From Pratylenchus scribneri (taxonomy: Eukaryota; Nematoda; Chromadorea; Rhabditida; Pratylenchidae): a stretch of DNA of 64,000 nucleotides. The stretch spans positions 3,705,200-3,769,199 of the forward strand of contig JAQSEB010000004.1 in assembly GCA_030063045.1 (NCBI GenBank). The letters are read 5' to 3'. Position 1 is the first letter of the stretch, and each line of letters opens with the position of its first letter. This document shows, piece by piece, positions 11,725-24,234 of this stretch. The translations under genes were made by a program, and so were the position numbers. Below the pieces are notes generated by a model. That model had not been told where the DNA came from, searched no databases, and saw nothing but the letters and a program-made list of their open reading frames with translations.

Positions 11725-12800
11725 GAACTAAATTTAATACCGATTAGTGGTACTATAAAACCGATTTTGAACTACCCTACAATCCACAGTGGAAATCAAA
11801 CCCAAATAATTATCCTTAAAATGTTTCAAGTTATCATTTTCCTTTAATTATTTAAATAGTTTCTACATAAAATTGATGCCGCCAATGAAATTCCACTATA
11901 GGGTCATCATTATGGCTGATGGACGAAAAGTGATTTTTTTTAATATTTAAAATAATTAAACAATTTAAATTTAATATTATCTTAACTTGAATATTAAAAA
12001 TTAATTTTATTTTTTTATAATCAAACATTTCTGTTTCTGAAATGTTTACTTTAAATTATCCAATATTTACATGAGATTTTTATCTATTTATTTATTTATT
12101 TTTGAATTTATAATAATTTAATTTTTAAATTTAAAAATTAATTAATTTTATTATATATTTACAATAATATTTATTTTTAATTTTATTTTATAATTTTAAA
12201 GACAATATTATATGAATTTTGCTTTTTTTAGACAAAATTTAAACAATTTGAAATTACCGAAATGACATCGCCAATATATTCCATTATTCTCGAGGATGTG
12301 CCATTACCGGCGGGAAATTATGCCCAAAAATATGAAATTGATTCCCAAATTTATGACAAAAAAGTTAAATTTTCCGCAAATATTTATCCTGGAATATATT
12401 CGATGAGAATTTAATTCCATATTTTAAAATTGTACTTTATTCATTTTTTAATTATTTAAACATTAATAAATAAAAAAATAAAATATTATTTATAAAAAAT
12501 ATTATAAGAAAATTGTCATTTGTCAATAATTAAAAAATTCAAGTTAAATGGTTGGCCAGATAGAAAATTGCAAAATTAAGATTTATTTTCCCCAAAATTT
12601 TTTATAATAAATTATAAAATTTTGTTCTTAAAGGATGATAAACTCCCGATTATCGATTATCTGACTCAGGATCAAAAGGACCTGATAAAACAAAAAATAC
12701 CTGAATGTATGTAAATTATTGATTAAAATTTTCTATTCCAAATTGGTAAAAAATGTTTCTTTTTTTGGGATTAAATTTTTTTATTTCCACATTTATTTTT

Positions 12801-13129
12801 TTTTCTAGTTCCAAGTGGAATTTTTGTTTTTCACGTTGTAAATAATAAAAATGGGGTTCGTAATATTGAAATTTGAATAAAATAGGTTTAGTTTAGGGCA
12901 AAAATGTTCCAAAGGGAGCTGCACGGACTGATTTGGCAAAACCGGTTTAGAGTTTGATAAAATAATGGGTTTTCGGTGATAAGAATCATGAATTTGGAGT
13001 TTATTTCAGGTTCTTTATCGGTTTTTGCCCTAAACTAAACCAATTTTATTCAAATTTCAATAAGAGAAGCCAATTTAATTATAATTAATTGCAATATGAA
13101 ATACAAAAATTCCATTTGGAATTAGAAAA
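12801..13129. repeat. Foldback element in intron 4 of copy C
   Basis: The arms ttttctagttccaagtggaa and its near-inverse at 13105-13129 enclose further paired stretches (taggtttagtttagggcaaa against ccctaaactaaacc). It is absent from the matching introns of copies A and D, which supports later insertion. Confidence 0.55.
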
Positions 13130-15658
13130 ATATCTAAAAACTGGGGAGTAGGAAAAAATGAGGAATTAATAAAAATTGGCATCCATTTTTTATAGAAATA
13201 ATTTATTAATTATTTCAATTTTTTTATAGTCTGAATTGGGATGAATTGCTTAAAAAGAATTAATTATTTTAATAGTATAAAAGACTAAAGATATTACTTA
13301 CTTAATATTATCATTTAGTTAGATTCGGATAGGAAAATTTACTCAAAAATAAATAAAATTAAAAATAATATTCTTTTTTTTTGTCTATAGCACTTCATTC
13401 TTTGGGTTTCAGTAAATTAAAAAAGACGAAGAATTCATTTATGTTTCCACAAATTAATATATGGCGTCAAGAAAACGAATACAACATTGATATATACGAT
13501 GGGAAACACATTCAACGAATAGAAAAAAAGCAGCCAATTTCATTGCCATTTGCACAAATCAATGTTCCAATGCTGCCACCGCCATTGGAAAATTTTGCAC
13601 TAGAAAAAATTAGAAATCCTGCAGCAAAAAAGGGTTAGGAAAAATAAGACTTAATAAAATGAAATATATTTATTAGAATTCGGCGGTGAAAAAAAATTTA
13701 AAGAAAATGTTAAAAAGTTAAAATTAAAAATGAAACTAAATGGAAAAATTTTAAAAATAATATTTAAAATTTCAAAATTTTTAAGGGTATTTTTATGCTC
13801 AAAAAATGAAAAGATAATTACAAGAATCGACTGATATTTTTGCAAATCAATAAATTTATCATAAATTTAAAAATGGCCATATTTATTTTAAAGTCTCAAA
13901 AATTGAAAATTAAAATGTAATTTCACAGGCAAAACAATGATGCATAGGATACCATTGCCGCCTTCACCATTAAAGCCCAAAAAATTAGAAAAATCGCCGG
14001 AGCCTAAGCCAATCGATTTGGATTTTTTGGTCACACCGCCAATGTCACCAACAAATAGCGGGGAAGAAAATATGGCAATGACAAATTTGGACATTCCACT
14101 GAATACAATCAATTTGGGTACCCCACCAACACTGCCAATATCGGAAAATAGTCCGATAAATTCGGATATTACAATGGATATTACCAAAGAAAAAGCTAGA
14201 CATCTTCTTTTGGCCAGCAAAGGAAAAAGGCCAATGGAAAATGGTGAAGCCGGGACATCGAAAATTAGAATAAATGGGAGGAATTTAAAATTTGTGGAAT
14301 TTGATAAAATTTATAAGGCACCAAAAAGGAAAATAGCCGAAATTTATGAGAATGGAAATTCGGAGCCAAAAATTCCAACGAATAATAATTTTGATAGGGA
14401 AAATCTGAAATGGGGAAAACAACAAAAAAGAGGCTCAAATTGGGAAAAAATAAGAAATAAATTGGGAAATTTGGGAATTGATGGTGGGAAAGTTAAGTCT
14501 CATCATCAAAAACCTGAAAAAATCATTAATGAGGACAATGAGCCGAAATCGCCAATGAATAGTGATGAAGAAGAGGAGGAGGGAATTGGACATAAATCGG
14601 GAATGAAAAAATTTGTAAAATCCCTCCTTCGGACTCATCAAGACGAAATGAAAAATAATATAAAAGATGGTGGAATTTTCAATTCGAAAGGTAAATATAT
14701 TAAAAAGTAATTTAAAATTTTAATTTTTCTAAAGGAATAAAAATTATATTTGAATAGATATATAAAAAATCAGTGAATAAAATTTTTTAGAAAGACTAAC
14801 ATTTTTGCGTAAAATTTGGCAGGCATGAAAAGTTTACTAATTTTTGTCAAAAAAAACTGTCACAAAATTATTCTATTTTTTTGGTATTTTTTGGATATTA
14901 AACATTGATATACCCTTATTGTAAGGCAATCCCAAAACATTTGCCAGTGATCTATTCTTCGTAAATATTGGCTTACCAAGATTGGCATAGACATTGAAAA
15001 ATTGTGGCTAAATAGATTTTTAACATTCTTAATGCTTTTTTTTGGATTAAAATCAAATTGTTTTTTTTTATGAATTTCTTTTTCTAATTTTTATAGTGCA
15101 TCATTACAATGGATTGAATATTTCAGGCTTTGATGATGATCTTATCTATTTTCATGATGATAAAAAGTTGAGTAAACTATGATGATGTAATTGGTAAAAA
15201 TGGCAAGAGGAATAAAATTGGATGAACTTTTATGAAATATTGCATAAATTATAAAATATTTTGAAAGTTTTTATCTTTTCCGAAACAATGTCCGTATATT
15301 CTACATACATGAATTTTTTTAAACCTAACTTCATATGACTTGTACTATATTTTATGACTATTTTTATATAAATTCATTTTTTTTATTTAAAAAAATCTCC
15401 CTTAATTTTTCTGTTCAATCCAAATCGAAATTTTACGCCAAATTGTTGATCATTCCCTTCCTCACTGTTTGATAAAAAATAAATTTATGCAAGAATGGTA
15501 ATCTCATAAGATATACAAATTGAAGGAAGTTATAAAAACAAAACTTATATTTAAGAAAATTTTCCAGAGTAAAGATAGAAAGAATATAATGATATAAATT
15601 CAGAAGATAAAAAACTTTCACAGTATTTTAAAATATTATAATACAATAATTTCATCAC

Positions 15659-18600
15659 TCAATTAAAATTAAGTTTCCTTTTGACCTTTCTATCATTAAT
15701 TACATCATTATGATAATTCGGCAATGTTTTATTGTCATTAAAATAGATGAGATCATCATGCGCAGAGCCCGGAATGTCCATTTCATTGAAATTGGGGTGC
15801 ACTAAATTTGCTGTACAAAATAATTTTAAAATAATTTTTGAAAAATTTTAGTATTACTATTTTTTACATAAATAAAATAAAAAAAATTTTCAAGAAATCT
15901 GGTTTTTTCTTCAAAAATTTTGTTCTCTTTTTTTCAATTAAATAAATATAATTTATTAAAATTTTATTTTTAAATTTACCTTTCGAATTCGAACTTCCAC
16001 TTTCTTCCATATTAGTTTTCATTTGAGAATGATGAGCCCGAAGGAGGGATTTTGCAAATTTATCCATCTTAAATTTACCCCTTTCATTCCCTTCTTCGTC
16101 ATCACTGGTCATCGTTGATTCCGGCTCATTGTCCACATAAGCGATTTGTTCGGGTTTTTGATGAGGGTTAACTTTTCCCACTCCACCGCTAACTCCCAAA
16201 TTTCCCAGCTCTACCAAATTTGAATGTGAGCCTCTTTTTTGTTGTCTTCCCCATTTTAATTCTTTCTCATCAAAATCATTGTTTTCCAATAGCACCGAAT
16301 TCCCCTTCTCATAAATTTCGGCTATTTTCCTTTTTGGTGCCGTAATAATTTTATCCAATTCAACAAATTTTAAATTTCTTCCATTTATTCTAATTTCCGA
16401 TGTCCCGGCTTCACCATTTTCCATTGGCCTTTTTCCTTTGTGGGCCAAAAGAAGACGTCTAGCTTTATCATTGTCAAAATCCACTGTATCATCCAAATTT
16501 ATCGGCCCATTTTCCTCCATTGGCGACATTGGTGGAATATCCAAATCGACTGTATTCAATATGTCATCCAAATATATTGTCATATTTTCTTCTTCTCCAA
16601 TATTTTTTGGTGAAATTTGCGGTGTTGGTGTTTCCAAATCGATTGGTTCCGGCGATGGAATCAATTTTTTGGACTTTGACGACGATGGTGGCGTTTTGGG
16701 CTTTAAAGACGACGACGGCAAATGAGTCATAAACATCGTTGCTTTGCCTATAAATTATTTAAATTTTTATATTATAAATATGAGAGAAGTGATTAGACAA
16801 CAATGGATTATACATCCGGTTTGGGTATCTACAGAGGATTAATTTTTGCTCCTTAAATATCTATTTTCTAATCTGAAAAATCATTTTATCATTGGAAAGC
16901 CTAAAGAGTAAATGTTTCTTGGCCCTCAAATTTTTTAAAATCCAAAATTTAAAATAATGTCTTTTAATGCAGGAATAATCACTTATAAAAATTATCTTGA
17001 ATTTAAAAGTCACTTTTTAGTTTTCTATTAATCTGTAAAAATATCAATTGATTCTCCATATTAAGTATGCATTTATATTTACTCAGCAAAAATTTATTTT
17101 TAAATAAAATTTTCCGTCAAAAATTGTGAAATTTTAATTATTCTAAAAATTTTTCATTTATTTTTTTTCTGAATCAGGATAATTCGATGATATTATTCTA
17201 TTTTATATATTTAATTTTTTCCAACATTTTATTTTTTCTAACCTTTTTTAGTTGCAGGCTGTTTAAATCTTTCTAAAGCAGAATTTCTCGATGGCATTGA
17301 TGGTGGCACCGGCGGAAGCGAAAATGGCAATGAAATTGGCTGATTTTGTGCTTCTATTCGCTGAATGTGTTCTCCTTCGCTTATATCAATGTTATAATGT
17401 TTCTTTCGTCGTCTTATTTTAATTTGTGGGAAATGAAATGGATTTTTCTCCCTTTTTAATCCATTAAAGGCCGAAGAATGAAGTGCTAGAAAAAAAAGAA
17501 ATATTTTAATTTTAAATTTCTTAAATTTTGGTCATTTTTTTCAGAAATTGTTTATATAAATAATATTTTTAAAATATACAAAAATTTGCTTATTGGATAA
17601 CATTTTAGCTATTTTTCAAATTAAATTTTGTCCTCATTTGTATCTTTTTTATTCACAACTTTTTTTCAATTTCTATCAAATCCATTAATTTTAATTAATT
17701 TATCCCAATTTAGGAGGGCTATATAATTGGTATTAAATTTGCTATAAAATAAAAAACAATATTCACTTAAAAATATATTTAACAAGCAAAATTCGAGTAA
17801 TTCTTTTCGACCAAAAAATAATTTAAAAATATATGATTAATTTATTTATTTTGAAACCAAAAATGCTATCAATAGTAAATTTGCATACCTTCAGGTATTT
17901 TCTGCTTTATTAATTTCCGTTGTTCTGGCGTCAAACATTGATCAGTCGTGGGATAGCCTGCAGGCAATGGATATTGACGTGGATCCTTCAAGTTGTAAAA
18001 TTTTATAATTTATTATACATTTTTGCAAAAAAAATTCACAGTAATTTTAAATTTTTGATATTATTTGTAATGTCAAAAATTAATAATTTTTTGAACATTT
18101 ATAAAACTTGGAAATATTGCAGCTGAAACTGAATTTCTCAACCTTCAAAAAAGTATAGTGACAGACATTGTATTTTTATACCAATGATCATATCTCAGCT
18201 CGTCAGCAAGGCATTCTAATGCATTGAATAGCCCCAATGCCCAACCCTAATCCTACCCTAGTTCTAATCATGTTGAACGGGTATAAAACTGACATAATTT
18301 AGGTTCAAATTATTCTAATCAATTTGAAATTGAAATCTTATAAATACAATAGTTTTTGAATCGATTGAGACATAGATCAATTTGTATAATAATTAGAATT
18401 TTTCGAATTCAGAATCCTCTGACAATTCAGTATCGGCTAGAACAGATATATGCTAAATTAAAAAAATTACAATTTTCTTAAAATTATAAACAATATTTTA
18501 TAATATGAATATATATTATTTAGATTGTAATTATAATTAGTAGAAATATTTATTGAAAAAATATCGAATAAAAAAGAACTCACCAAATATGTTCCATCAT

Positions 18601-20220
18601 GTTTCAGAATATTTACGGAAATTGAAAGCTCATCATATATTTTGGCATCAATTCCCGGAAATGGGGCATCCTCAAGAATTATGGAATATATTTTCGATGT
18701 CAATTCGGTCATTTTAAATTGAATATAATTCGTTCTCTTAAAAGATAATATCAAAATTTAAAAAAATTTTTAAAAATAAACTTTAAATTCTTAAAAAACT
18801 ATAAAAAAAAGTTATAAATTTGATAAATTTAATTTAGAGATATTTACAAATTTGAAACTGTCACGTAATAATTAACCAATTAAAATGATCCATAGTGCAT
18901 TTATGGCACAAAATTTCGGCTTTCTAATAGCTAATTTAGTTTAATATTTGGTTAACAAATGAAAAAAATTAAAAATAGAGAAATTTTTTTAGTTTTTTTG
19001 GATTTCAAAAATTTTTATTTGCTAATTGTTCTATAAGATAGTTAACTACTGAAACAATTAAAATAAAGAATATTTTAATAATAAAATGTGACTTGAGTAG
19101 AAATGGCCGTGTCAAAAATGGAAATTTTAATTAAAAAATCAAAATAAATTCAGGCGACTCACTTTTCGCCCATCCACCGTGCTGACTTTGAATGCGAATA
19201 CATTTTTACTATGAATGATGGCCATTCTTGGGTGAATTCCCGTTTCTGGGGGTACCATTTCATCAATCCAATTTGGCGGTATTTCTAATTGCGCACTTTT
19301 AAAATAAATATTTAAAGAGAATTTTTAATTCTTTTTCAAATTAATAAATTTTATAAATATTTTATATTTAAATTTGACCGTTTATTTCATTATTCCATCA
19401 ATGTTTCTTGGCTACCCAAATTTTTTAATAGCCGTAATCTTTCATGTTAATAAAAAATACTTTTATGTTTCATTTAAGCAATTTCAATAAAGCATTTTAG
19501 TTATCTAAATTCTGATTAAAATATTATTGAAAAAATTATGGCCAAAAAATGAAAGCTTCTCGTTTATATCTATTTTAATAATTTTATGATCATGATAGTC
19601 CAATTTCAATCAAATCCATTAATTTTTTGTTACTTCTTAATTAATCGCCAGCAGATTTTTTTCTCCCCTTAAATTAAAATTACCATGTTAACCCTAAAAT
19701 TGTTTTAGCCTAAAAAATCACCTAAAATAATGTTTTTCATCGTTTAACAATCAAATATGAATAATAAAATAAGAATCTCGAAAATTTTTTTTTCAAATTT
19801 GAGGGAGAATAATTAAGAAGCATTTTATTTTTTCTCAAATTAACGCATCAGATGTAGGATTAAGTAATAATGGTAGCAAATTATTATAACTTTTTTATTT
19901 AATTGATATATTCCCAAAATTCGGATGTGTAATTTTTCTCAAATTTTTTCATTTTTTAATGTCAAAAAAACCCACAAATCTTTCAAATCAGTCTCGGCTT
20001 CTAGTCGAGTCTGATAATCCCTTAGATCCTTATGAGTTATTTTGACCAATGCCAATCGAAATCGACCATTTCCATTTGGAGATAATTTCGGCTGTTCGGT
20101 CAAATCATTGGCGACTATTTGGGCATTAAAGTAAAAGTTTTCATCATAGGCCGAAATTTGACATAGCAAAAATTGGAGTATAAATAATTGTATTAAAATG
20201 TAAAATGGAAAGAAATTCAT
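15659..20220 (-). CDS. Secreted/nuclear-signal family protein, copy D (complete)
   Basis: Seven exons on the minus strand (20220-19976, 19295-19163, 18736-18584, 17985-17889, 17485-17243, 16747-15980, 15801-15659) join in phase into 593 aa with canonical GT-AG sites. Residues 1-24 form a signal peptide (MNFFPFYILIQLFILQF core). About 25-180 is a conserved region with ANDLTEQPKLSPNG, NWIDEMV, VSTVDGRK and MTELTSKIYSIILEDAP. About 210-290 has PQIKIRRRKKHYNIDIS and a Pro-rich patch. About 291-546 has repeated PP/SP/TP motifs (PSPEPIDLETP, DIPPMSPME), KGKRPMENGEAG, INGRNLKFVE, APKRKIAEIYEKGNS and GRQQKRGS. The last exon gives DDLIYFNDN and a basic end KVKRKLNFN. It faces copy C tail to tail. The signal peptide plus nuclear clusters resembles a secreted nuclear effector; that is inference, since I know no named homologue. 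Confidence 0.8.
18130..18380. repeat. Decayed relative of the 3652/59710 foldback family
   Basis: Within an intron of copy D, the sequence carries ccctaatcctaccctag and gaaattgaaatcttataaat, matching the element at 3652-3884. No clean second arm is visible. Confidence 0.35.
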
Positions 20221-20439
20221 TGCCTTCTGAATTAAATGGGAAAAAATAATAAATTATTTTAATTTGATTATTTGCTGAGGACTATCACATTTAAGGGGAA
20301 GTTGCCATTTTACAGACTAATAAGTTGATGGAATGGTCTGAAAATTTTGAGATTGAAATTTTATCTCTGACTGACGAGGAAATGAAAAATTAAGCAATAA
20401 TCCATTATTATATTATCCAGCAAGTATTCTCATTTTTGG

Positions 20440-21060
20440 CCCCAATTTTCATCGATTCTGGCCGCCGCCCAAAAGCCGCTCTCGCCTATCCATTGCGCGA
20501 CTGCTAAATTGTTGGCAAATAACAGCCGCACTCATCATAATGAGAAAGGGATTGTGACTGATTACGGAGGTGGAAGGATAGATTGGAATGAAAAAATTTT
20601 TCAAGGCATATTTAATAAAGAGAAAAAAGTTTAATTTAAAAAAACCAGAGTATTTAGAAAAAATTAATTATTGAAACTTTTTCCGAAAACCGAAAATCGA
20701 ATTTTTAAGGAAATTTTGGAATCAAAAATCCACTTTGAACCAACCACTCGTTATTTTTTTACATACACATTTTATTCTCTCGAGAAAATCTCCGCTCGCT
20801 CGCCTTGATTCCTGCATCTTCGATTTTGCATAGAAATGGCCCTCCATTTCTTCTTTTCTGGGTCCTTTGCTCAAATTATTGACTTTTGCCGAAATTGGCT
20901 TAATAGAGATGATGGGGTATTGCGGCTCCGCCACCGCCTCCAATATCGCTTTAATCAATTACACAAAGGTTCGAAGAGCGCCTTAACTCTGACTGCTGGG
21001 CTGTCTTACACGGAGCAATCGTTTTATGGTGATTTCACGTGAGGGTCCGAAAAGCGCGCG
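20440..21060. other. Conserved block upstream of family copy D (inverted)
   Basis: Read on the minus strand, this has gtgaaatcacc (21020), a ttcgcgcgcttttcggaccc variant (21054-21035), gatattggaggcggtggcgg (20955-20930) and the second box with ggcggcggccagaatcgat (20472-20453). The minus frame 20958-20722 is open for 78 codons (ILEAVAEPQYPIISIKP, then Lys-rich) and matches a broken frame in block C, so part of this block may be an old exon. Confidence 0.5.
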
Positions 21061-21509
21061 AACTCACTGTCATATGAGCAATCTTTACTTTGGCCTCTGA
21101 TTTCATATGATTTGCAGGCCATCATTTTTTGCCATCGATTTTTTGTGTGTTTTTTTGTCTTTATCGGGGAAATCATTTTTTTTTTGTTTTAAATAATTTT
21201 GGAGAAATTGAAAAATAATAATCGAAAATACCAAAATTCATAATTTGCAGAGCTATTCCGGATGGATTGACTAATAAATATAAATTTTATTATTCATATT
21301 ATTCCAATAGAGTTTTTGTTCATTTTTTGCTAATCCATCGAATATTTAATTCAATTCTACTATTCAATTTTTCCCGATTTTTCTTTTTTTTTGCATTATC
21401 AAAATTGCCCAATTTAAATATAAATTAAAACAGCAATTTTATTCTAATTCTTGATAAATAATATTAAATATAATTTGATTATTTAAAACATAATTTATCG
21501 ATTTATTCA

Positions 21510-21782
21510 TCAAATGCAACATTTGTAGCGGAATCCTTGGAAGACGGTGTTGCATCCTTCATCGGTCCATTGCTCGTAAACTTTTTCCTTGCATCCGGCC
21601 GATTCGGCACTACAAGTTCGAGGCACGCATTTCTCACTCCAATATGAGCCTTTTGGGCATGCCTTCACTTGGCAATGAACACCCTTTAACTCATGCCAAA
21701 AAGTCCCCGGGCAGTCGTAGCCAACAATTTGATGAAGGGAAATGCAACAGAAAAAAATGATCGAAATTTGAAGCAAAAACAT
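21510..21782 (-). CDS. Small secreted cysteine-rich protein
   Basis: A single open frame gives 90 aa when started at the Met codon directly after a ctctcag acceptor (21782), a likely trans-splice site. A longer in-frame upstream start at 21878 would bury the signal peptide. Residues 1-21 are a signal peptide (MFLLQISIIFFCCISLHQIVG). The mature part of 69 aa has nine Cys, spaced roughly C-x12-C-x4-C-x9-C-x4-C-x6-C-x12-C-x10-CC, ending RYKCCI. I do not recognise a named family. Size, leader and Cys content suit a gland-secreted effector or an antimicrobial or toxin-like peptide, but nothing shows which. Confidence 0.65.
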   Translation of the reverse strand: MFLLQISIIFFCCISLHQIVGYDCPGTFWHELKGVHCQVKACPKGSYWSEKCVPRTCSAESAGCKEKVYEQWTDEGCNTVFQGFRYKCCI

Positions 21783-21859
21783 CTGAGAGGAAATTAAACT
21801 ATTTTTATTTTGGTCAGTATATTTAATTTGGCGAAAAAACAGTATATGGTTTAAATGAA

Positions 21860-22080
21860 AAAGGCGTAACGGTTTCAACGGTTCAATGCTTTGTTCTGGA
21901 AACCTAAAGCCTCTAAAACCTCGATTGATTGATCAAAAATTAAGGATATTAAACCGTTTAAACCGTTATTGTTTTTTTTGGTTTAAAACTTATTTTAAAA
22001 TTAGTTAAACTTAAACCTAATCATTATCTAAATTTGGGTATAGGTTTTGTCTTTTGGGGATCAAGGATATAACTTATATT
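21860..22080. repeat. Partial foldback-family repeat
   Basis: aacggtttcaacggtt, gattgattgatcaaaaatta and aaccgtttaaaccgtta echo the ATCGAT foldback family found at 1081, 34961 and 61355. It lies directly upstream of the Cys-rich gene start. Confidence 0.4.
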
Positions 22081-22999
22081 ATTTTCGACATTTTCAATAA
22101 CATTTTCAATATTTTAAATATTACCCTTTTATTTATTTAAATTATACCTTTTTTAGTTTCGGCTTATTATACGTAATTGATGTATTTTTTAATCAAATGA
22201 ATTTGCCAAAATTATGATGAATTGTTTTTTTTATTTTTTTGAAGGAAGGAAAAGGAAAAAGAGAGAATTATTCAATTGAATTTTTTTTAAATAAAATTTT
22301 TAATTTATTTATAGAATTTTCATTATATATAATATAAAATCTTCTTAAAATAGAATCATCGTCTATATTTAAAAAATTCATTAAAAATGGAATAATTTTC
22401 CAGCATTTTTAGAGAAAGACAATTTTATTTATAATGGATGAAATTATTGACTAAAATTATTAATATTTTATAAATAAAATTTATTTTTAGGATTAGTATT
22501 TTATTTTTTTATCATTCGAAAATATATTAAACAGATTGGAATTATCACAATTTTCAAAAATATAAAGAATAGCACATAATGTAGAAAATTAATTGAAATG
22601 TGTGAAAAATTATTTTGCTCTTTTCTGTTGCATTTTTCTCCATCAATAATCAATTATTGGCTACAATTATCCACGACTTGGCAATTCTTACCGGATAAAA
22701 AAGGCCTAGAACACATAAAATTGCATTTCTTCATAATGCTAAAAAATTCGCCTAATTTTTTATCAAAATTTTTATGAAGTATTAGTAGCCAACATACCAT
22801 ATTTCTTCTATATTTATGGAAAAGAGTTGTTCCTAAAAAAATATATTTCGTGTTAAACAAAACAATTTTGTGGAAAAAATAAAATATTTTATAAATTTAA
22901 TTGATTAAAATGGGAATTTCGCACATATATTGTGTAACAATTATATCATTTCTCTTATATATATATTTTCGACTATTATGTTTGCCATCGACTATCAAT

Positions 23000-24234
23000 C
23001 AGAGATTGGTATACTTGGGAAATTGCCAACTATACTCTACCTCTACCTATACCTGACCACAGGTAGAGTTACCTATACATCTACCTATACTTTTTTTTTG
23101 GCAGGTAGAGTAGAGTATAGGTATAGGTAGAGTATAGCAGTTTCCTATACCTTTTCCTATACCTTTTCAAAAAAAATTTTTATAATAAAATTAATTTTTT
23201 TTATTTAAATTGACAATAAATTTATAAATATTGCAAAATTTATATCGATCAACAATTAATCAAACTTATTGTTCAAATGGATGAATAATTTCTGGTTTAA
23301 AAGTTCAGAACAAATTCTGTTTCTGTTCCTGCTTTCTTCTTTTTGTTCAAATGGATGAATAATTTCTGGTTCAAAAGTTCAGAACCCATTCTGTTCCTCC
23401 TCTTTTCAGTCGCAATGCCCGCATAACTGAAAATCCGCTCTTGTGCCGCCGAAGTTGCCGGAATTGACAAAGTTTGAATAGCATATTCTTTCAATGCATT
23501 CCATTTTGAATCCGCTTCAAGCTGAAAATTGTTTTAAGAATTAATTTTCGAATATAAAAAATACCCAAAACGCAATCGGATCAATATCTTCATTAAATGT
23601 TTATTTGCCGTATTTGCACTAGGGCATTCTGTTGTGTATTTAAATGTTTGTTGGCATGTTTTGATTAGACAATTCCATTCTTTTTTCTCTTTGTTAATAT
23701 CGAAAAATTGCCAAGCTGGATCTGTTCTTTTGGATTTTGAAACCTCTTGTTCCTGATTTCCTTCTTCATCCAAAATAATCTCAGCCAAATTAGAGGCGTT
23801 ATTTTGCTGATTTCCTTCTTCTTGTTCATTCATTATAATCTCATCCATGTCAATATTTAATTCTAAAAAGAATATTTAAATAAATGTTCAATAATTATTT
23901 TTATTTAATAAAAATTATAATAGTTTTCATGATTAAAAGAAGTAAAAGATTGTTCATTCAATTGCAAGAAATAAATTGTCAGTTTTTGAAAAAAATGCCA
24001 GAAAAAATTTAAAAAATAAGGAAATTCCATTAAATTTTTGGGTATAGAAAGAAGCTATAGGTATAGGAAAAAGTATAGGAAAACACCTCTATCTTTAGCT
24101 GGAAATTTTTTGCTCTACTCTAAATCTACCTTTAGCTGGCCTTAGGTAGAGTATAGGTATAGGAAGCTATAGCTATAGGTATAGGTATAGAATCACCTAT
24201 ACTCTACTTTTTCCTATAGCTATACCAATCTCTG
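23000..24234. mobile_element. Internally deleted hAT transposon
   Basis: Terminal inverted repeats cagagattggtata (23000-23013) and tataccaatctctg (24221-24234) bound 1235 bp. CAGAG-type ends fit hAT. The flanks ctatcaat (left) and ct(t)atcaat (right) form an 8-bp target duplication with one extra T. Next to each end are subterminal arrays of ggtatagg/ctatacc and gtagag/ctctac words, typical transposase-binding DNA. Inside is a BED-finger piece and a hAT C-terminal piece on the minus strand, without the catalytic core. A segment near 23271-23313 is duplicated at 23342-23385. Confidence 0.85.
23297..23848 (-). pseudogene. hAT transposase remnant (BED finger + dimerisation end)
   Basis: The first open part (23848-about 23590) encodes an acidic N-terminus, then a BED-like finger (DPAWQFFD, C-x5-C in WNCLIKTCQQ, TANKH). 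The frame then shifts to read NEDIDPIAFW, a donor at about 23565, and a second part (about 23522-23297) with WNALKEYAIQTLSIPATSAA, ERIFSYAG and KRRNRMGSELLNQKLFIHLN, the hAT dimerisation motif. The catalytic core between these two ends is absent, so the protein cannot be an active transposase by itself. Confidence 0.75.

Larger units (their letters stand above)
10919..15182 (+). pseudogene. Family copy C, probably damaged
   Basis: Exons matching copy D are 10919-11151, 11860-11929, 12232-12402, 12634-12706, 13391-13633, 13929-14690 and 15097-15182, all with matching phases. It has the signal peptide (MNFFPFFIFTLLFILQF), ANDLVKQP, MADGRK, MTSPIYSIILEDVP, LIKQKIPE, PQINIWRQENEYNID, a PP/SP-rich segment, APKRKIAEIYENGNS, KQQKRGSNWEK and the last-exon DDDLIYFHDD. 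Two lesions are visible. Exon 1 has TAA at 11141-11143, three codons before the expected donor at 11152. The exon 3 donor reads AT instead of GT at 12403 (tcg|atgaga against ttg|gtgagt in D), giving a stop at 12412. Exon 2 is also shorter than in A and D. It may be a pseudogene, or the gene may use other splice sites. Confidence 0.6.
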
